From Candidatus Cloacimonadota bacterium (GTDB taxonomy: Bacteria; Cloacimonadota; Cloacimonadia; Cloacimonadales; TCS61): a stretch of DNA of 41,089 nt. The position numbers were made by a program, and so were the translations under genes. Where the stretch lies: positions 1-41,089 of the forward strand of contig JAGYMQ010000009.1 of the NCBI GenBank assembly GCA_018400535.1. The letters are read 5' to 3'. Shown piece by piece: positions 1 through 9,119 of the stretch (the stretch's first letter is position 1; the number at the start of each line of letters is the position of its first letter). The notes beneath the pieces were generated by a model, which searched no databases, was not told where the DNA came from, and saw only the letters and a program-made list of their open reading frames with translations.

Positions 1-490
1 TTCTGCTTTGTTCTTCATTGAGATCGGGATCGGGTTCAGCCAATAATTTTCCAAAAATGATCAAGGTTATCACTTCCATGTTTTTTGGAATTTCTAAAAT
101 TTTTTTCGTTTTGGATGGGCTGAACCCTGCGATCGGATGAGCTACAAGTCCCATTTCTGTGGCTTTTAACATCAAAAATCCAGTCGAAATACCAGTATCG
201 AATTGATAATATTTTCTCGTTTTAATCACACAATCGAGGTTTTCTTCGCTCAAAACTGCAACGATCAACGGAGCTTTTTTTGCCCATTCATTACCTTTCG
301 CCAGAGCGGATTGCAGCTCTTCCAGCTTTTTCTTATCATAAACAAAAATGTATCTCCAAGGTTGTTTATTGAAACAAGATGGTGCTAATTTTGCTGTTTC
401 AGAGAGTTGCTTGATCAATTTTTCATCAATTTTCAAATCGCCGAGTGTTCGTAATGAACGCCGTTTTTGGATAACTTCGTCAAAATTCAT
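1..490 (-). CDS. Nitroreductase family protein (3' end outside window)
   Basis: This is an FMN-dependent nitroreductase-fold protein, expected to be a cytoplasmic NAD(P)H-using flavoenzyme; its substrate cannot be told. The gene begins at the ATG whose complement is 488-490, with a purine-rich GAGAG stretch just upstream, and stays open for about 163 codons to the window edge, so the C-terminus is missing. The family's N-terminal FMN-phosphate motif is visible as R10-R11-S12, followed by the APSCFNKQPWRY block near residues 36-47, which matches the usual 'PSxxNxQPW' signature. A later stretch, GLVAHPIAGF, fits the GLG/H-P region that closes the flavin site. A second, only distantly similar nitroreductase lies at 39319-39882. 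Family assignment is confident; physiological role is unknown. Confidence 0.88.
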   Translation of the reverse strand, partial: MNFDEVIQKRRSLRTLGDLKIDEKLIKQLSETAKLAPSCFNKQPWRYIFVYDKKKLEELQSALAKGNEWAKKAPLIVAVLSEENLDCVIKTRKYYQFDTGISTGFLMLKATEMGLVAHPIAGFSPSKTKKILEIPKNMEVITLIIFGKLLAEPDPDLNEEQSR

Positions 491-568
491 GATCTCTCCT
501 TTGTATTTTTTATAAAATAGTAATCATTTTAAAGTTAAAATCAAATTAATTTCTCAGTAAAAATTTCC

Positions 569-593
569 AAAAAAATCCGGTGCAAGAACCGGG
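569..593 (-). terminator. Rho-independent terminator after the PDZ gene
   Basis: On the minus strand a CCGGT/ACCGG stem (577-581 with 588-592) with a 6-base loop is followed by a run of seven T (complement of 569-575). It lies 20 bases past the stop of the PDZ protein gene. Confidence 0.65.
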
Positions 594-613
594 TTGGTTA
601 AAAAAAGTCATTT

Positions 614-1018
614 TCAGCAGCGGCAACCGACTCGCAATGGTAAAACTTGAATTTGCTCATCGCGCAGAATTTTGATGAAGATCACTTTATCGATCTGAAG
701 ATTATTGATGAATTTTGAAAACTGTTGTTCATTATTGATCAACTTATTATTGATCGATATGATCTGGTCACCTTGTTCAAATTCGGCTAGATCTGCGGGA
801 GAATTTGGCGAAATTTCCGTTATCTCCAAAAATTGTCGAAAATTCTGTTTGCATTTCAATCCTAAATAGGGTTCATTTTTCGAATATTCACAACTAGATG
901 AGATCGAAGAATTATTTTCTTTTTTTGGGGATTGGAATTTGTGATTTTTTTGATAATCACATTTTGCGGCCAAAAAATTGGCAACAAAGATCACTACAAA
1001 AATCAAACTCGTTTTCAT
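614..1018 (-). CDS. Small exported PDZ-domain protein
   Basis: The protein has 134 residues with an N-terminal hydrophobic segment (residues 2-18, KTSLIFVVIFVANFLAA), so it is probably exported or membrane-anchored; the following Lys-Cys is a poor lipobox. Residues about 45-130 form a PDZ-like domain: YLGLKC replaces the usual GxLGI loop, then ISPNSPADLAEFEQGDQIISINN is the typical 'SPA-A-GL-GD-I-IN' core. There is no protease domain, so it is a stand-alone PDZ. I start it at 1018 and not 1042 because GGAGG sits seven bases before this ATG. The C-terminus is Cys-rich (GCRC). It is monocistronic with its own terminator. Binding partner is unknown. Confidence 0.75.
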   Translation of the reverse strand: MKTSLIFVVIFVANFLAAKCDYQKNHKFQSPKKENNSSISSSCEYSKNEPYLGLKCKQNFRQFLEITEISPNSPADLAEFEQGDQIISINNKLINNEQQFSKFINNLQIDKVIFIKILRDEQIQVLPLRVGCRC

Positions 1019-1187
1019 TTTTTGCCTCCATTTTTTAGGCAAAATATAGCAGCGTTCATACCAGAATTGTAGAGAATGATCTTACTTTCAGTGATGATGA
1101 GGAATTACGGAATATCATCTGCTCTATCAAGCTCAATAATAGTTATCAATTTGATAATAACAGAAATATTTTCTTATCAAAAAGATA

Positions 1188-1538
1188 TTATTTTCTGATG
1201 CCTTCTATTTTTGCGATATGCAATTCTTTTCCAGAAATGATCTCCGTATTCAAAGAATTGCAATTTGGACACAAAAAAACTGGTGAATCTATCTGGAAAA
1301 TATGTCCACAATCTTCACAGCGCACTTTGATCTCCTTTTCCTGAAAGATCAATTTTGCTTTTTCGAAACCACTGAATTCCTGTTTCATCAAATTGAATTG
1401 CATGAACATCACCTCTGACACGATCTGATGGAATTTTCCCGCAATTACAGTTATCGTTTCGATCTTATCCAATTTTTCTTCTGTTTTGATCTTTGTAGCC
1501 ATCTCAAAAAGTGAACGAATGATCGCACCTTCATGCAT
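1188..1538 (-). CDS. hypA: Hydrogenase/urease nickel incorporation protein HypA
   Basis: HypA delivers nickel, with HypB, to the large subunit of [NiFe]-hydrogenase in the cytoplasm. The 116-residue length is normal. The nickel-binding N-terminus MHE (His2) is intact, and the zinc site is complete: C74-x2-C77 and C90-x2-C93, separated by 12 residues. It is the last gene of a minus-strand operon and starts two bases after the stop of a glycosyltransferase gene. No hypB, hypC-F or hydrogenase gene is in the window, so its usual partners must lie elsewhere. Placement behind polysaccharide genes is unexpected. Confidence 0.92.
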   Translation of the reverse strand: MHEGAIIRSLFEMATKIKTEEKLDKIETITVIAGKFHQIVSEVMFMQFNLMKQEFSGFEKAKLIFQEKEIKVRCEDCGHIFQIDSPVFLCPNCNSLNTEIISGKELHIAKIEGIRK

Positions 1539-1540
1539 AT

Positions 1541-2680
1541 TTATTTCCTTTCCGTCAAAATTTTATGATCATTATTATTTTTTAGCTGAAACTCCAAAAC
1601 CTGCTCAATTTCTGCGATCACGTTTTTTTCATCGAATTCTTTTTGCATTTTTTTTCGACTGAATTTGCCCATCTTATGCCGTTTTCTAGCAGTAAAATTC
1701 ATCATTATTTTCATCTTTTCCTGCAAGTCTTGGACGTTTTTTTGACGACAGATCAAACCGTTCTTTCCATCGATCACGACTTCACGGCAGCCCACATTAT
1801 CTGTGGTGATGATAGGTTTTTCCATGCTGGCAGCTTCCAGAAGTGAGCGCGGAATTCCCTCTCCATAATAAGAAGGTAAAACGATGCAATCAGCTTTTGC
1901 AATGAATATTCGCACATCATCCGTCGAACCCAAATAGTGGATAATTTTTTCCTTTTCCCATTCTTCTATTTCTTGTTGGGAAATAGCAGTAGGATTTTCT
2001 ACATCAGCAAAACCGAGAACCTGGAATTCCACGTTTTTTTCCTGGCTAAGAATTTTTTGTGCTGCTTCCACATATTCGACAATTCCCTTTTCTTTTAATA
2101 ACCTACCCAAAAATAGAAAACGAAATTTTTCATCAGAATTCATTGACTGCGGAACAAACCAATCTGTATTTACGCCAGAACCAGCAACAAGTCCTGTTTT
2201 TTTATTATTCAGTTTCAGTAAATTGGAAATGAGTTTTTGATCGTCCTTGTTTTGGAAAAAAATATAATCAGCAAAAGGTAGAGCAACTTGATATAATTTT
2301 CTGATGATGAATGCTAACATTCCTTTTTTGCGGAAGGTCGTTCCCAAACCAGCTACAGTGATGATAATCGGAATTTTCAGAATGTGAGCGCAAAGCGAGC
2401 CATAGATATTCAGTTTGATCGTGTAGGATAATATCAGATCTGGTTTCAGATTTTTGAATAGCAGCAGCAGACGGAAAAAAAGAGTAATATCCTGAAATGG
2501 ATTTGTGCTTTGATTGTTCATTTTCAGATCAATGAACTGATAGGGTAATTTTTCGGTAAAATCATCTTTTGGTGCTAGACAGACAATTTCATATTTTTGC
2601 GCCAAATGTTGCATCAGATTTCGACGGAAATTGAATAAACTCCAAGCTGTGTTGGAAGCGAATAATATCTTTTTTTTCAA
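1541..2680 (-). CDS. Glycosyltransferase family 4 protein
   Basis: This is a GT-B fold retaining glycosyltransferase of the GT4 (GT1-superfamily) type, 379 residues. It resembles the WbnK/PglA-like enzymes that add sugars to lipid-linked oligosaccharides at the cytoplasmic face of the inner membrane. Visible signatures are an N-terminal Rossmann start (KKKILFASNTAWSLFNFRRN), the hinge motifs GSGVNTDWF (168-176) and GRLLKEKGI (192-200), and the sugar-nucleotide site GEGIPRSLLEAA (273-284), in which the two glutamates form the E-x7-E motif. Its start overlaps the previous gene's stop by four bases (2677-2680), indicating translational coupling. Donor and acceptor sugars cannot be predicted. Confidence 0.9.
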   Translation of the reverse strand: MKKKILFASNTAWSLFNFRRNLMQHLAQKYEIVCLAPKDDFTEKLPYQFIDLKMNNQSTNPFQDITLFFRLLLLFKNLKPDLILSYTIKLNIYGSLCAHILKIPIIITVAGLGTTFRKKGMLAFIIRKLYQVALPFADYIFFQNKDDQKLISNLLKLNNKKTGLVAGSGVNTDWFVPQSMNSDEKFRFLFLGRLLKEKGIVEYVEAAQKILSQEKNVEFQVLGFADVENPTAISQQEIEEWEKEKIIHYLGSTDDVRIFIAKADCIVLPSYYGEGIPRSLLEAASMEKPIITTDNVGCREVVIDGKNGLICRQKNVQDLQEKMKIMMNFTARKRHKMGKFSRKKMQKEFDEKNVIAEIEQVLEFQLKNNNDHKILTERK

Positions 2681-3933
2681 ATGTTCTTCTCCAGCATCGC
2701 AGCTAATTTTTCGCTGGCTTTTTGTCTGGTAAATTGACTGATAAATTCTTCATTATGATACCATTTACTTAATTTTCCAAGCCTGTGCATCTTGATGATC
2801 TGATGTAATATTTGGTTGCTTTGCTGTTTATCGCTGGCAACAAAACCTAATTTGCCTTTCTTGATGAAAGTAGCCAGATCGCTGTTTAGAGAACAGAAAG
2901 CCAACAACGGTTTGTAATAGGGAAGATAATCAAATAATTTTGTCGTCAAGATCCCATCATATTTTTTCCCGATCGGCAGGAAGATCAGCAATATGTCTGA
3001 TTCTTGTAAATAATGATGCAATGAATTTTTTGTTTGACGTGAGATCACTTCGATCTGGACATTTTTTTGTTCAGGAAAAGCTTTGATCAATTTCCAGAAA
3101 TGATTGCGAAAATTTCCAATAAATCTTAGCTTCAGCGGATAATCAATGTTTTTTTCTAAGGTTTTCAATAGAATTTGCGGAGAAAGATTTTTGTAGAAAC
3201 TGCCTGCAAAAGTGAAGATCAATTCCTTCCTGTCATAATTTTTTTTTGTTTCTGGTCGAGTATCTTCGGGATCAAAACCATTTGTGATCAACTCAATTTT
3301 GTTTTGTAAGAATTTATATTTCTCTGAGAGGAATTTTTTTTGTCCTGGCGTTACCACGATGATTTTTCTGGCAAATTTGAAGATCTTTTTTTCCCAATAT
3401 TCATTCATAAGTAGATTTATCTTTGTAAAAGTCAGAAAAGGATGATCTGCCCAAAGATCACGAATATCCAGGATCAGCGGTTTGTGATATTTTTTTGCCA
3501 GCAGGTAGGAAGTTATCACATGCGAATGTATTCCTCCGCTGGTGCAGAATATTGCATCAATAGCCTGCGTTTTGAGAATTTTTTTTCCAGTCTGATAGCA
3601 AAAAGGCATCCAACCGATCTTTTCGTCTATTGGGAACCAGGCTTTGATCTTGTTTGCAAATCCTTCGTTGCTTCGATGAAATTTCTTCACTCTCTGATCT
3701 TGAAAAAAATTCAGGAAGTGTAACGGGTCAAAGGATCTGGTTTTAAAAAAATTATGATAGTTCAAACCTTTGAATTGTTGAGGATCTGTTTGATAATAGG
3801 GAAGACCTTTTACGGTTAAAATGAAAGGTTGCCAGTTATGCTGTGGTAAATATTTTGCAAATTTTCCAATTCTGACAGCCGAAGGAATGTTATAGGGTGG
3901 AGCGAAATAAGAGATCATCAAAATGTTTCGCAT
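2677..3933 (-). CDS. Glycosyltransferase, GT4-like
   Basis: The protein has 418 residues and a two-domain GT-B layout. The N-terminal half opens with MRNILMISYFAPPYNIPSAV, the acceptor-domain pattern of WbuB-like glycosyltransferases (ISYYFPP-x-G/S). The C-terminal half starts near residue 240 (FTFAGSFYKNLSPQ) and carries TTKLFDYLPYYKPLLAF, the usual K-x-x-EYL-x-x-GKP donor site, in which Asp replaces the usual Glu. It overlaps the upstream deacetylase-like gene by 16 bases and the downstream GT4 gene by four, so the three are made together. The role is surface polysaccharide or LPS sugar assembly; specificity is unknown. Confidence 0.84.
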   Translation of the reverse strand: MRNILMISYFAPPYNIPSAVRIGKFAKYLPQHNWQPFILTVKGLPYYQTDPQQFKGLNYHNFFKTRSFDPLHFLNFFQDQRVKKFHRSNEGFANKIKAWFPIDEKIGWMPFCYQTGKKILKTQAIDAIFCTSGGIHSHVITSYLLAKKYHKPLILDIRDLWADHPFLTFTKINLLMNEYWEKKIFKFARKIIVVTPGQKKFLSEKYKFLQNKIELITNGFDPEDTRPETKKNYDRKELIFTFAGSFYKNLSPQILLKTLEKNIDYPLKLRFIGNFRNHFWKLIKAFPEQKNVQIEVISRQTKNSLHHYLQESDILLIFLPIGKKYDGILTTKLFDYLPYYKPLLAFCSLNSDLATFIKKGKLGFVASDKQQSNQILHQIIKMHRLGKLSKWYHNEEFISQFTRQKASEKLAAMLEKNI

Positions 3934-5636
3934 TCATTATTTCCATCAGGGTTTTTTTTTGAGAGGAATATCTGAACTTTTGTATCAGGCTGAATATCTA
4001 TAAATTTTATCAAATTTTCTTTGATCTCAGCTTTTGCACCATCGATCGAGATGATCGAAAAATCTCCGATCAAGCGGAAGGAAAACCTTTTAAATCTATC
4101 AGGGAAATAGATCAAAATACCTGTTTCAGATTCTGAAATTTCCACACTTTCGCGTTTTTTCCACCAATCGGCAATCTCAATACAAGGAGCGATAAAAGCA
4201 TTTCTTGTTTTCAGATCTTCCAGAATATATCGATACAAACCTTTTAAATATTTGATATTAGTGAAATTTGCAACAGTAAGATCAAAATGAAGATAGCCCT
4301 TGCAGAATTCAAGAGCTTCAATGATCTCGTGATAATATTTTTGAGCCTGGTCAACAGGAAGGAAAGTTTCATCATTGATCCTGAGAGCATGATCAGAAAA
4401 GGAGATAGGAAGTTCAAAATAGCGAGTTTGAAATTGGAATCTTGATTTTTTTCCGAATCTCTTTAATGGATGCAAATGATAGGGAAAGGCAATGCCGTGT
4501 TTGAAACCAAGCCGATGCAGAAAGGTTTCAGAAGAATCATAATCAAAGCCGTTTTTTTTATGAAGTTCAGTGGTTTTCTGTGGATCAAATTTATCCAGAT
4601 AATGGCGTATTCCAATCTTTTTGGCACTTGTCAGTAAAAAAAGTTCTTCTTTCTGTCTTGCCAGAACATTGCTAAAATCTGCATCATCAGAGGCTAATAA
4701 TGAGATTTCATTACCTTGAGCCAGATTATTCTTTATTTCATTTTTAATATTTTTATTTGTGATCTTATAATCAAAATTGACAGCATTCTTCAGCGTGATC
4801 CCAAAGAAAAAAGTGCTGTTCACGCCGTGTAGATTTTCCAGTTCATTGATGATAGAAAAATTCCAGTATTCTTCGATATTTGTGAGTATATATTTCCACA
4901 TACTGAGGAAATTTTTGATAACGATCTTGATGCGAAAGAACTGAAAAATATCCTGCAGACTTGTTTGAAAGATTTTTTTCCAAGTCCATTTCCGCAAAGT
5001 AGGAATTGAATGAGAAAAGCTGACACCGATTTTTTCGGATTGCGGCCAAAATTCTTTTTTCAAGATAAAGTATTTTTTTTGTTGCTGGATCGTATCCTGG
5101 ATGCAATTTTCCATCAACCACAATAGGTTGTTTACAAAAGGGACCAAATGGTATTGTGAAAAGCAGATATCCTCATCTTGTAGCGGATAATTTTTTTTCC
5201 CGATTTCATTGTAATTTATGAGATGGAAAAAAATATTTCCCACCAGATCAAAGTTGAATTTCGCTATAAATATTTCTTTTTGTTTAAAATATTGGATTGG
5301 ATAGCGGATCATTTTTTTATGAATAACAGGAATTTTTTTATTAAGCAATATCTCTTGTGTATAATTTTCGATCTCTGCTTTTGTCATTTTGCCTGGTTGC
5401 AATAATTCTTCAAAAGCTGGAATATGAAAAAATAATCTGTTTATAGCGAGCTGATGAGTTTCCTTCATCGTTAGATCGTCTGGTGTGTAATAGATCAATA
5501 TATCGTTTGGTAGAATTTGATCTAATTGAGTGACGAATTTGAATTCATAGCCCAAAGTCTTGAAAATAAAGGAAAAAGAATATTTTATCTCATTGTCAAA
5601 CTTTTTGAGTTTGTGATCAATATAAATTGCTATCAT
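3918..5636 (-). CDS. Polysaccharide-deacetylase-like protein with degenerate catalytic motif
   Basis: The 572-residue protein looks like the DUF7033/polysaccharide-deacetylase family (NodB-like barrel) found in polysaccharide loci. The barrel region includes a short conserved block around IRHYLDKFDPQKT and then KKNGFDYDSSETFLHRLGFKHG (two segments near residues 347-382), where relatives have HYLRFD and GFxYDST. At the place where relatives carry the metal-binding THDVD motif, this protein has SFSHSIPTL (about 206-214): the aspartates are gone. It may be inactive, or act as a binding or structural protein. It starts seven bases after the DUF296 gene and overlaps the next glycosyltransferase. 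No signal peptide is evident. Family call is from memory of motif patterns. Confidence 0.62.
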   Translation of the reverse strand: MIAIYIDHKLKKFDNEIKYSFSFIFKTLGYEFKFVTQLDQILPNDILIYYTPDDLTMKETHQLAINRLFFHIPAFEELLQPGKMTKAEIENYTQEILLNKKIPVIHKKMIRYPIQYFKQKEIFIAKFNFDLVGNIFFHLINYNEIGKKNYPLQDEDICFSQYHLVPFVNNLLWLMENCIQDTIQQQKKYFILKKEFWPQSEKIGVSFSHSIPTLRKWTWKKIFQTSLQDIFQFFRIKIVIKNFLSMWKYILTNIEEYWNFSIINELENLHGVNSTFFFGITLKNAVNFDYKITNKNIKNEIKNNLAQGNEISLLASDDADFSNVLARQKEELFLLTSAKKIGIRHYLDKFDPQKTTELHKKNGFDYDSSETFLHRLGFKHGIAFPYHLHPLKRFGKKSRFQFQTRYFELPISFSDHALRINDETFLPVDQAQKYYHEIIEALEFCKGYLHFDLTVANFTNIKYLKGLYRYILEDLKTRNAFIAPCIEIADWWKKRESVEISESETGILIYFPDRFKRFSFRLIGDFSIISIDGAKAEIKENLIKFIDIQPDTKVQIFLSKKNPDGNNECETF

Positions 5637-5643
5637 AGAAAAA

Positions 5644-6069
5644 TCAATTTTGCAGATCTAAGAGGTTCAAACCGATCTTATCATCTTTTTTGCGATTGAT
5701 CTTTGCGGGAAATTTTTGGATGATCACTTCACAGGTTGCGCTCACAATAGCTCGATTCAAATGACCGCCAATGCATTTGTGTGTGCTGTCTGCCGCTGCA
5801 ATATGAAGATGCAGATACGTTTTTCCTTTTTGGATTGCAATGTTACCATTCAAAGCAACGATCTCGAAATCACCTTCAAATTTTTTGGATACATATTTTT
5901 GGGATTCAACTTTGTAAAGGCCGATCTCAAGCTCTTTCACAGCGCCGATAGCAGATATTTTGCCTGCTGTAATCTGTTCTGTTTCTACAAATTTGGATAG
6001 AGCTGATACAATCTCTTCATTGCGATCAATCCTGACAAAATAAACATCATCGATTTTTTGATAATTCAT
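5644..6069 (-). CDS. DUF296 / PPC-domain protein
   Basis: This is a 141-residue single-domain PPC (plant and prokaryote conserved, DUF296) protein. Family members form trimers with a metal site, and their bacterial function is unknown; in plants the domain accompanies AT-hook DNA binding. The three metal-site histidines are visible as H87-x-H89 (YLHLHI) and H103 in GGHLNRA, together with the NGNIA turn typical of the fold. I start at 6069 because GGAGGT sits three bases before this ATG; the longer frame from 6108 lacks a ribosome site. It is the first gene of an operon leading into glycan genes and ending with hypA, divergent from ppdK. Confidence 0.82.
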   Translation of the reverse strand: MNYQKIDDVYFVRIDRNEEIVSALSKFVETEQITAGKISAIGAVKELEIGLYKVESQKYVSKKFEGDFEIVALNGNIAIQKGKTYLHLHIAAADSTHKCIGGHLNRAIVSATCEVIIQKFPAKINRKKDDKIGLNLLDLQN

Positions 6070-6162
6070 CTTACCTCCTAAAATCAAAAAATGAAAATAC
6101 AATTTCATTGTCTAATAGAATTTTGCTCAAAATATTAACACAATTTATCTCATCTTTTTCAT

Positions 6163-6191
6163 TTGACATCATAACACAAGAAAAAATTCTG
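6163..6191 (+). promoter_or_regulatory. Candidate ppdK promoter
   Basis: TTGACA at 6163-6168 is followed, after 17 bases, by ATTCTG (6186-6191), a poor -10. The start codon is 58 bases downstream. The same -35 hexamer recurs before other transcription units in this window. Confidence 0.3.
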
Positions 6192-6248
6192 AAATTAATG
6201 TTTATGTAAAATTAATTGTAAATTTATTGTAATAACGAAGGAGAAATT

Positions 6249-8972
6249 ATGATTAAAAAGAGAATCTATCTATTTGGAGATGGAACAGCTGAAGGCAAAA
6301 CCGACATGAAAAACCTTTTGGGTGGAAAAGGAGCAAATCTGGCGGAAATGAATTTGGTCGGAGTACCAGTTCCACCAGGTTTTACTATTACCACAGAAGT
6401 GTGCTCAGAATATATTGAACTTGGTGAAGAAAAAGCGAAAGAACTTGTGATCGATGATCTAAAGAAAGGAATTCAGAACATCGAGAAAATAATGGGAACA
6501 AAATTTGGTGATGATGAAAATCCCTGTCTTGTTTCTGTGCGATCAGGTGCTAGAGTTTCAATGCCTGGAATGATGGATACCGTTCTCAATCTCGGCTTGA
6601 ATGATGACGCTGTCATAGGATTGGCGAAAAAAACTGATAATGAACGATTTGCCTGGGATTCTTATCGCCGTTTTGTGCAAATGTATGGCGATGTCGTTTT
6701 GGGAATGAAACCTGAATCGAAAGATGCTAATGATCCTTTTGAAGAGATCATCGAAAGCGTGAAAGAAAAAAAAGAAATTTATTATGATACCGAATTGGAC
6801 GTCGATGACCTGAAAGAATTAGTCACAAAATTTAAGGCAGCGATCAAAAGATCAACAGGACACAATTTTCCGGAAGATCCTTGGGAACAGCTCTGGGGTG
6901 CGATCGGAGCTGTCTTTGGCAGCTGGGAAAATGAACGGGCGATCTATTACCGTAAAATCCATAATATTCCCAATGATTGGGGCACAGCTGTGAATGTGCA
7001 AGCAATGGTTTACGGAAATATGGGAGAAAATTCTGCAACTGGCGTTGCTTTCACGCGGGATGCAGCAACTGGCGAAAATATTTTCAATGGCGAATATCTG
7101 ATCAATGCTCAGGGTGAAGATGTCGTTGCCGGTATCAGAACTCCACATCAGATCACTTTGGAAGGTTCCAGACGCTGGGCAAAATCTTCCGATATTTCTG
7201 AAGAAGAAAGAAAGAAACAATTCATTTCTCTTGAAGAATATATGCCAAATATCTATCAAGAACTCAGTGAGATCGAAGAGAAATTGGAAGATCATTATAG
7301 AGATATGCAGGATCTGGAATTCACTATTCAGAATGAAAAACTTTGGCTATTACAAACCAGGACTGGGAAGCGCACTGGAACAGCAATGGTGAAAATGGCA
7401 ATGGACATGTTAGATGAAAAAATGATCGATGAAAAGACCGCACTTAACCGAGTCGAACCGAATAGATTGGATGAACTATTGCATCCGATCTTTGATCTAG
7501 AAGCATTGAAAAATACAAATGTGATCACAAAAGGTTTGCCTGCTTCTCCAGGAGCAGCTTCAGGCCAGATCGTTTTCTTCGCAGACGATGCTGAAAAAGC
7601 ATCTGCAAATGATAAACAGGTCATTCTGGTGCGCATTGAAACTTCTCCTGAAGACCTGAAAGGCATGAATGTTTCGAATGGAATTCTGACTGCGCGCGGT
7701 GGAATGACCTCGCATGCAGCCGTTGTTGCCCGCGGTATGGGAAAATGTTGTGTTTCTGGTGCTGGTGCACTCAAGATCGATTATCGAGAAAAAACTTTGT
7801 CTGTTGGTGATAAAGTTTATCGAGAAGGAGATTGGATTTCCTTAAATGGATCAACTGGAGAAATTTATGAAGGAAAAGTCGATACAAAATCACCAGAACT
7901 GAGTGGTGATTTTGGAAAATTGATGGAACTTTGTGAAAAATATACTAAGATGTATGTCCGCACGAATGCAGATACACCAAAAGATTCTTTGGTTGCCCGA
8001 AAATTTGGTGCAAAGGGAATCGGATTATGCAGAACAGAACATATGTTTTTTGAAGGAAATAGAATTAAAGCTGTGCGCGAAATGATCTTGGCAGAAGATG
8101 AAAAAGGTAGAAGAAAGGCTTTGGATAAGTTACTCCCAATGCAAAGAAGTGATTTTGAAGAAATCTTCGAAGCTATGAAAGGATTTCCAGTAACTGTAAG
8201 ATTTTTGGATCCACCACTTCATGAATTTGTTCCTCATGATGAAACAGGACAACAGGAAATGGCAGAAGAAATGGGAATTCCAGTCAAAGAGATCAAAGAA
8301 CGTGTAGCTGCTTTGGACGAATTTAATCCAATGTTGGGACATCGTGGTTGTCGTTTGGGAAATACCTATCCTGAAATCACAGAAATGCAAACAAGAGCGA
8401 TCATTGAAGCAGCGATCAATCTAAAAAAGAAAGGAATTGATACTATTCCTGAGATCATGATCCCGCTGATTGGAACGGCAGAAGAATTTGATATGCAGAA
8501 GAATATCGTTGAGAAAACAATTGCTGTCGTTTTTAAAGAAAAAGATGATAAAATTCAATATAAAATCGGAACTATGATAGAAATTCCAAGAGCTGCTCTC
8601 ACGGCAGATATCATAGCAAAAACAGCCGAATTTTTCAGTTTTGGAACTAATGATCTAACACAAATGACCTTCGGTTATAGCCGAGATGATGCTGGAAAAT
8701 TTTTGCCGATCTATCTTGATAAAGGAATTCTGAAACATGATCCTTTCCAAATCCTGGATCAAGAAGGCGTCGGACAATTGGTCGAAATGGGAACTAAACG
8801 CGGACGCGGAACAAATCCAAATTTAAAAGTAGGAATTTGTGGAGAACATGGGGGAGAACCAAGTTCAGTCAAATTCTGTCACAAAATCGGTATGGATTAT
8901 GTTAGCTGTTCTCCATATCGCGTGCCGATCGCTCGTTTGGCTGCTGCGCAAGCTGCGGTTGCTGATAAATAG
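6249..8972 (+). CDS. ppdK: Pyruvate, phosphate dikinase
   Basis: The cytoplasmic enzyme interconverts pyruvate + ATP + Pi with phosphoenolpyruvate + AMP + PPi. In anaerobes it often runs in the glycolytic direction or feeds gluconeogenesis from amino acids. The 907 residues contain the N-terminal nucleotide-binding domain (LLGGKGANLAEMN near residue 24), the central swivelling domain with catalytic H489 in GGMTSHAAVVARGMG, and the C-terminal TIM barrel with catalytic C864 in GICGEHGGEP; SFGTNDLTQMTFGYSRDD precedes it. Length is slightly above the usual 870-890. GGAG precedes the ATG by 6 bases. It stands alone between a divergent operon and a strong terminator. With gdhA at 31927 it fits amino-acid-fermenting metabolism (inference). 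Confidence 0.98.
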   Translation: MIKKRIYLFGDGTAEGKTDMKNLLGGKGANLAEMNLVGVPVPPGFTITTEVCSEYIELGEEKAKELVIDDLKKGIQNIEKIMGTKFGDDENPCLVSVRSGARVSMPGMMDTVLNLGLNDDAVIGLAKKTDNERFAWDSYRRFVQMYGDVVLGMKPESKDANDPFEEIIESVKEKKEIYYDTELDVDDLKELVTKFKAAIKRSTGHNFPEDPWEQLWGAIGAVFGSWENERAIYYRKIHNIPNDWGTAVNVQAMVYGNMGENSATGVAFTRDAATGENIFNGEYLINAQGEDVVAGIRTPHQITLEGSRRWAKSSDISEEERKKQFISLEEYMPNIYQELSEIEEKLEDHYRDMQDLEFTIQNEKLWLLQTRTGKRTGTAMVKMAMDMLDEKMIDEKTALNRVEPNRLDELLHPIFDLEALKNTNVITKGLPASPGAASGQIVFFADDAEKASANDKQVILVRIETSPEDLKGMNVSNGILTARGGMTSHAAVVARGMGKCCVSGAGALKIDYREKTLSVGDKVYREGDWISLNGSTGEIYEGKVDTKSPELSGDFGKLMELCEKYTKMYVRTNADTPKDSLVARKFGAKGIGLCRTEHMFFEGNRIKAVREMILAEDEKGRRKALDKLLPMQRSDFEEIFEAMKGFPVTVRFLDPPLHEFVPHDETGQQEMAEEMGIPVKEIKERVAALDEFNPMLGHRGCRLGNTYPEITEMQTRAIIEAAINLKKKGIDTIPEIMIPLIGTAEEFDMQKNIVEKTIAVVFKEKDDKIQYKIGTMIEIPRAALTADIIAKTAEFFSFGTNDLTQMTFGYSRDDAGKFLPIYLDKGILKHDPFQILDQEGVGQLVEMGTKRGRGTNPNLKVGICGEHGGEPSSVKFCHKIGMDYVSCSPYRVPIARLAAAQAAVADK

Positions 8973-8996
8973 TTAAATGCTAAAAAAAACTTAGCA

Positions 8997-9023
8997 AGCC
9001 CCGCTTTGAGTGGGGCTTTTTTT
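8997..9023 (+). terminator. Rho-independent terminator of ppdK
   Basis: An 8-bp stem AGCCCCGC/GTGGGGCT (one G-U pair) closes a TTTGA loop and runs directly into seven T. It lies 25 bases after the ppdK stop. Confidence 0.92.
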
Positions 9024-9119
9024 ATTAGCTGTTGGTTTTTGAGTATAATGAAACAAAATGTCTTGCTGAAAAATAAAATTATTTTATCAGCAGGCAGCAT
9101 TTTTGTTAGATTTACCTTA

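Noticed and set aside
608-616. PDZ protein ends ...GCRC-TGA-Lys-TGA, resembling a C-terminal selenocysteine
   Set aside because: Only one sense codon follows before another TGA, and no hairpin with a G/U loop lies at SECIS distance. An ordinary stop is simpler.
7328-7774. Minus-strand 148-codon open frame within ppdK
   Set aside because: Shadow of a highly conserved enzyme gene; serine-rich antisense composition and no start signal.
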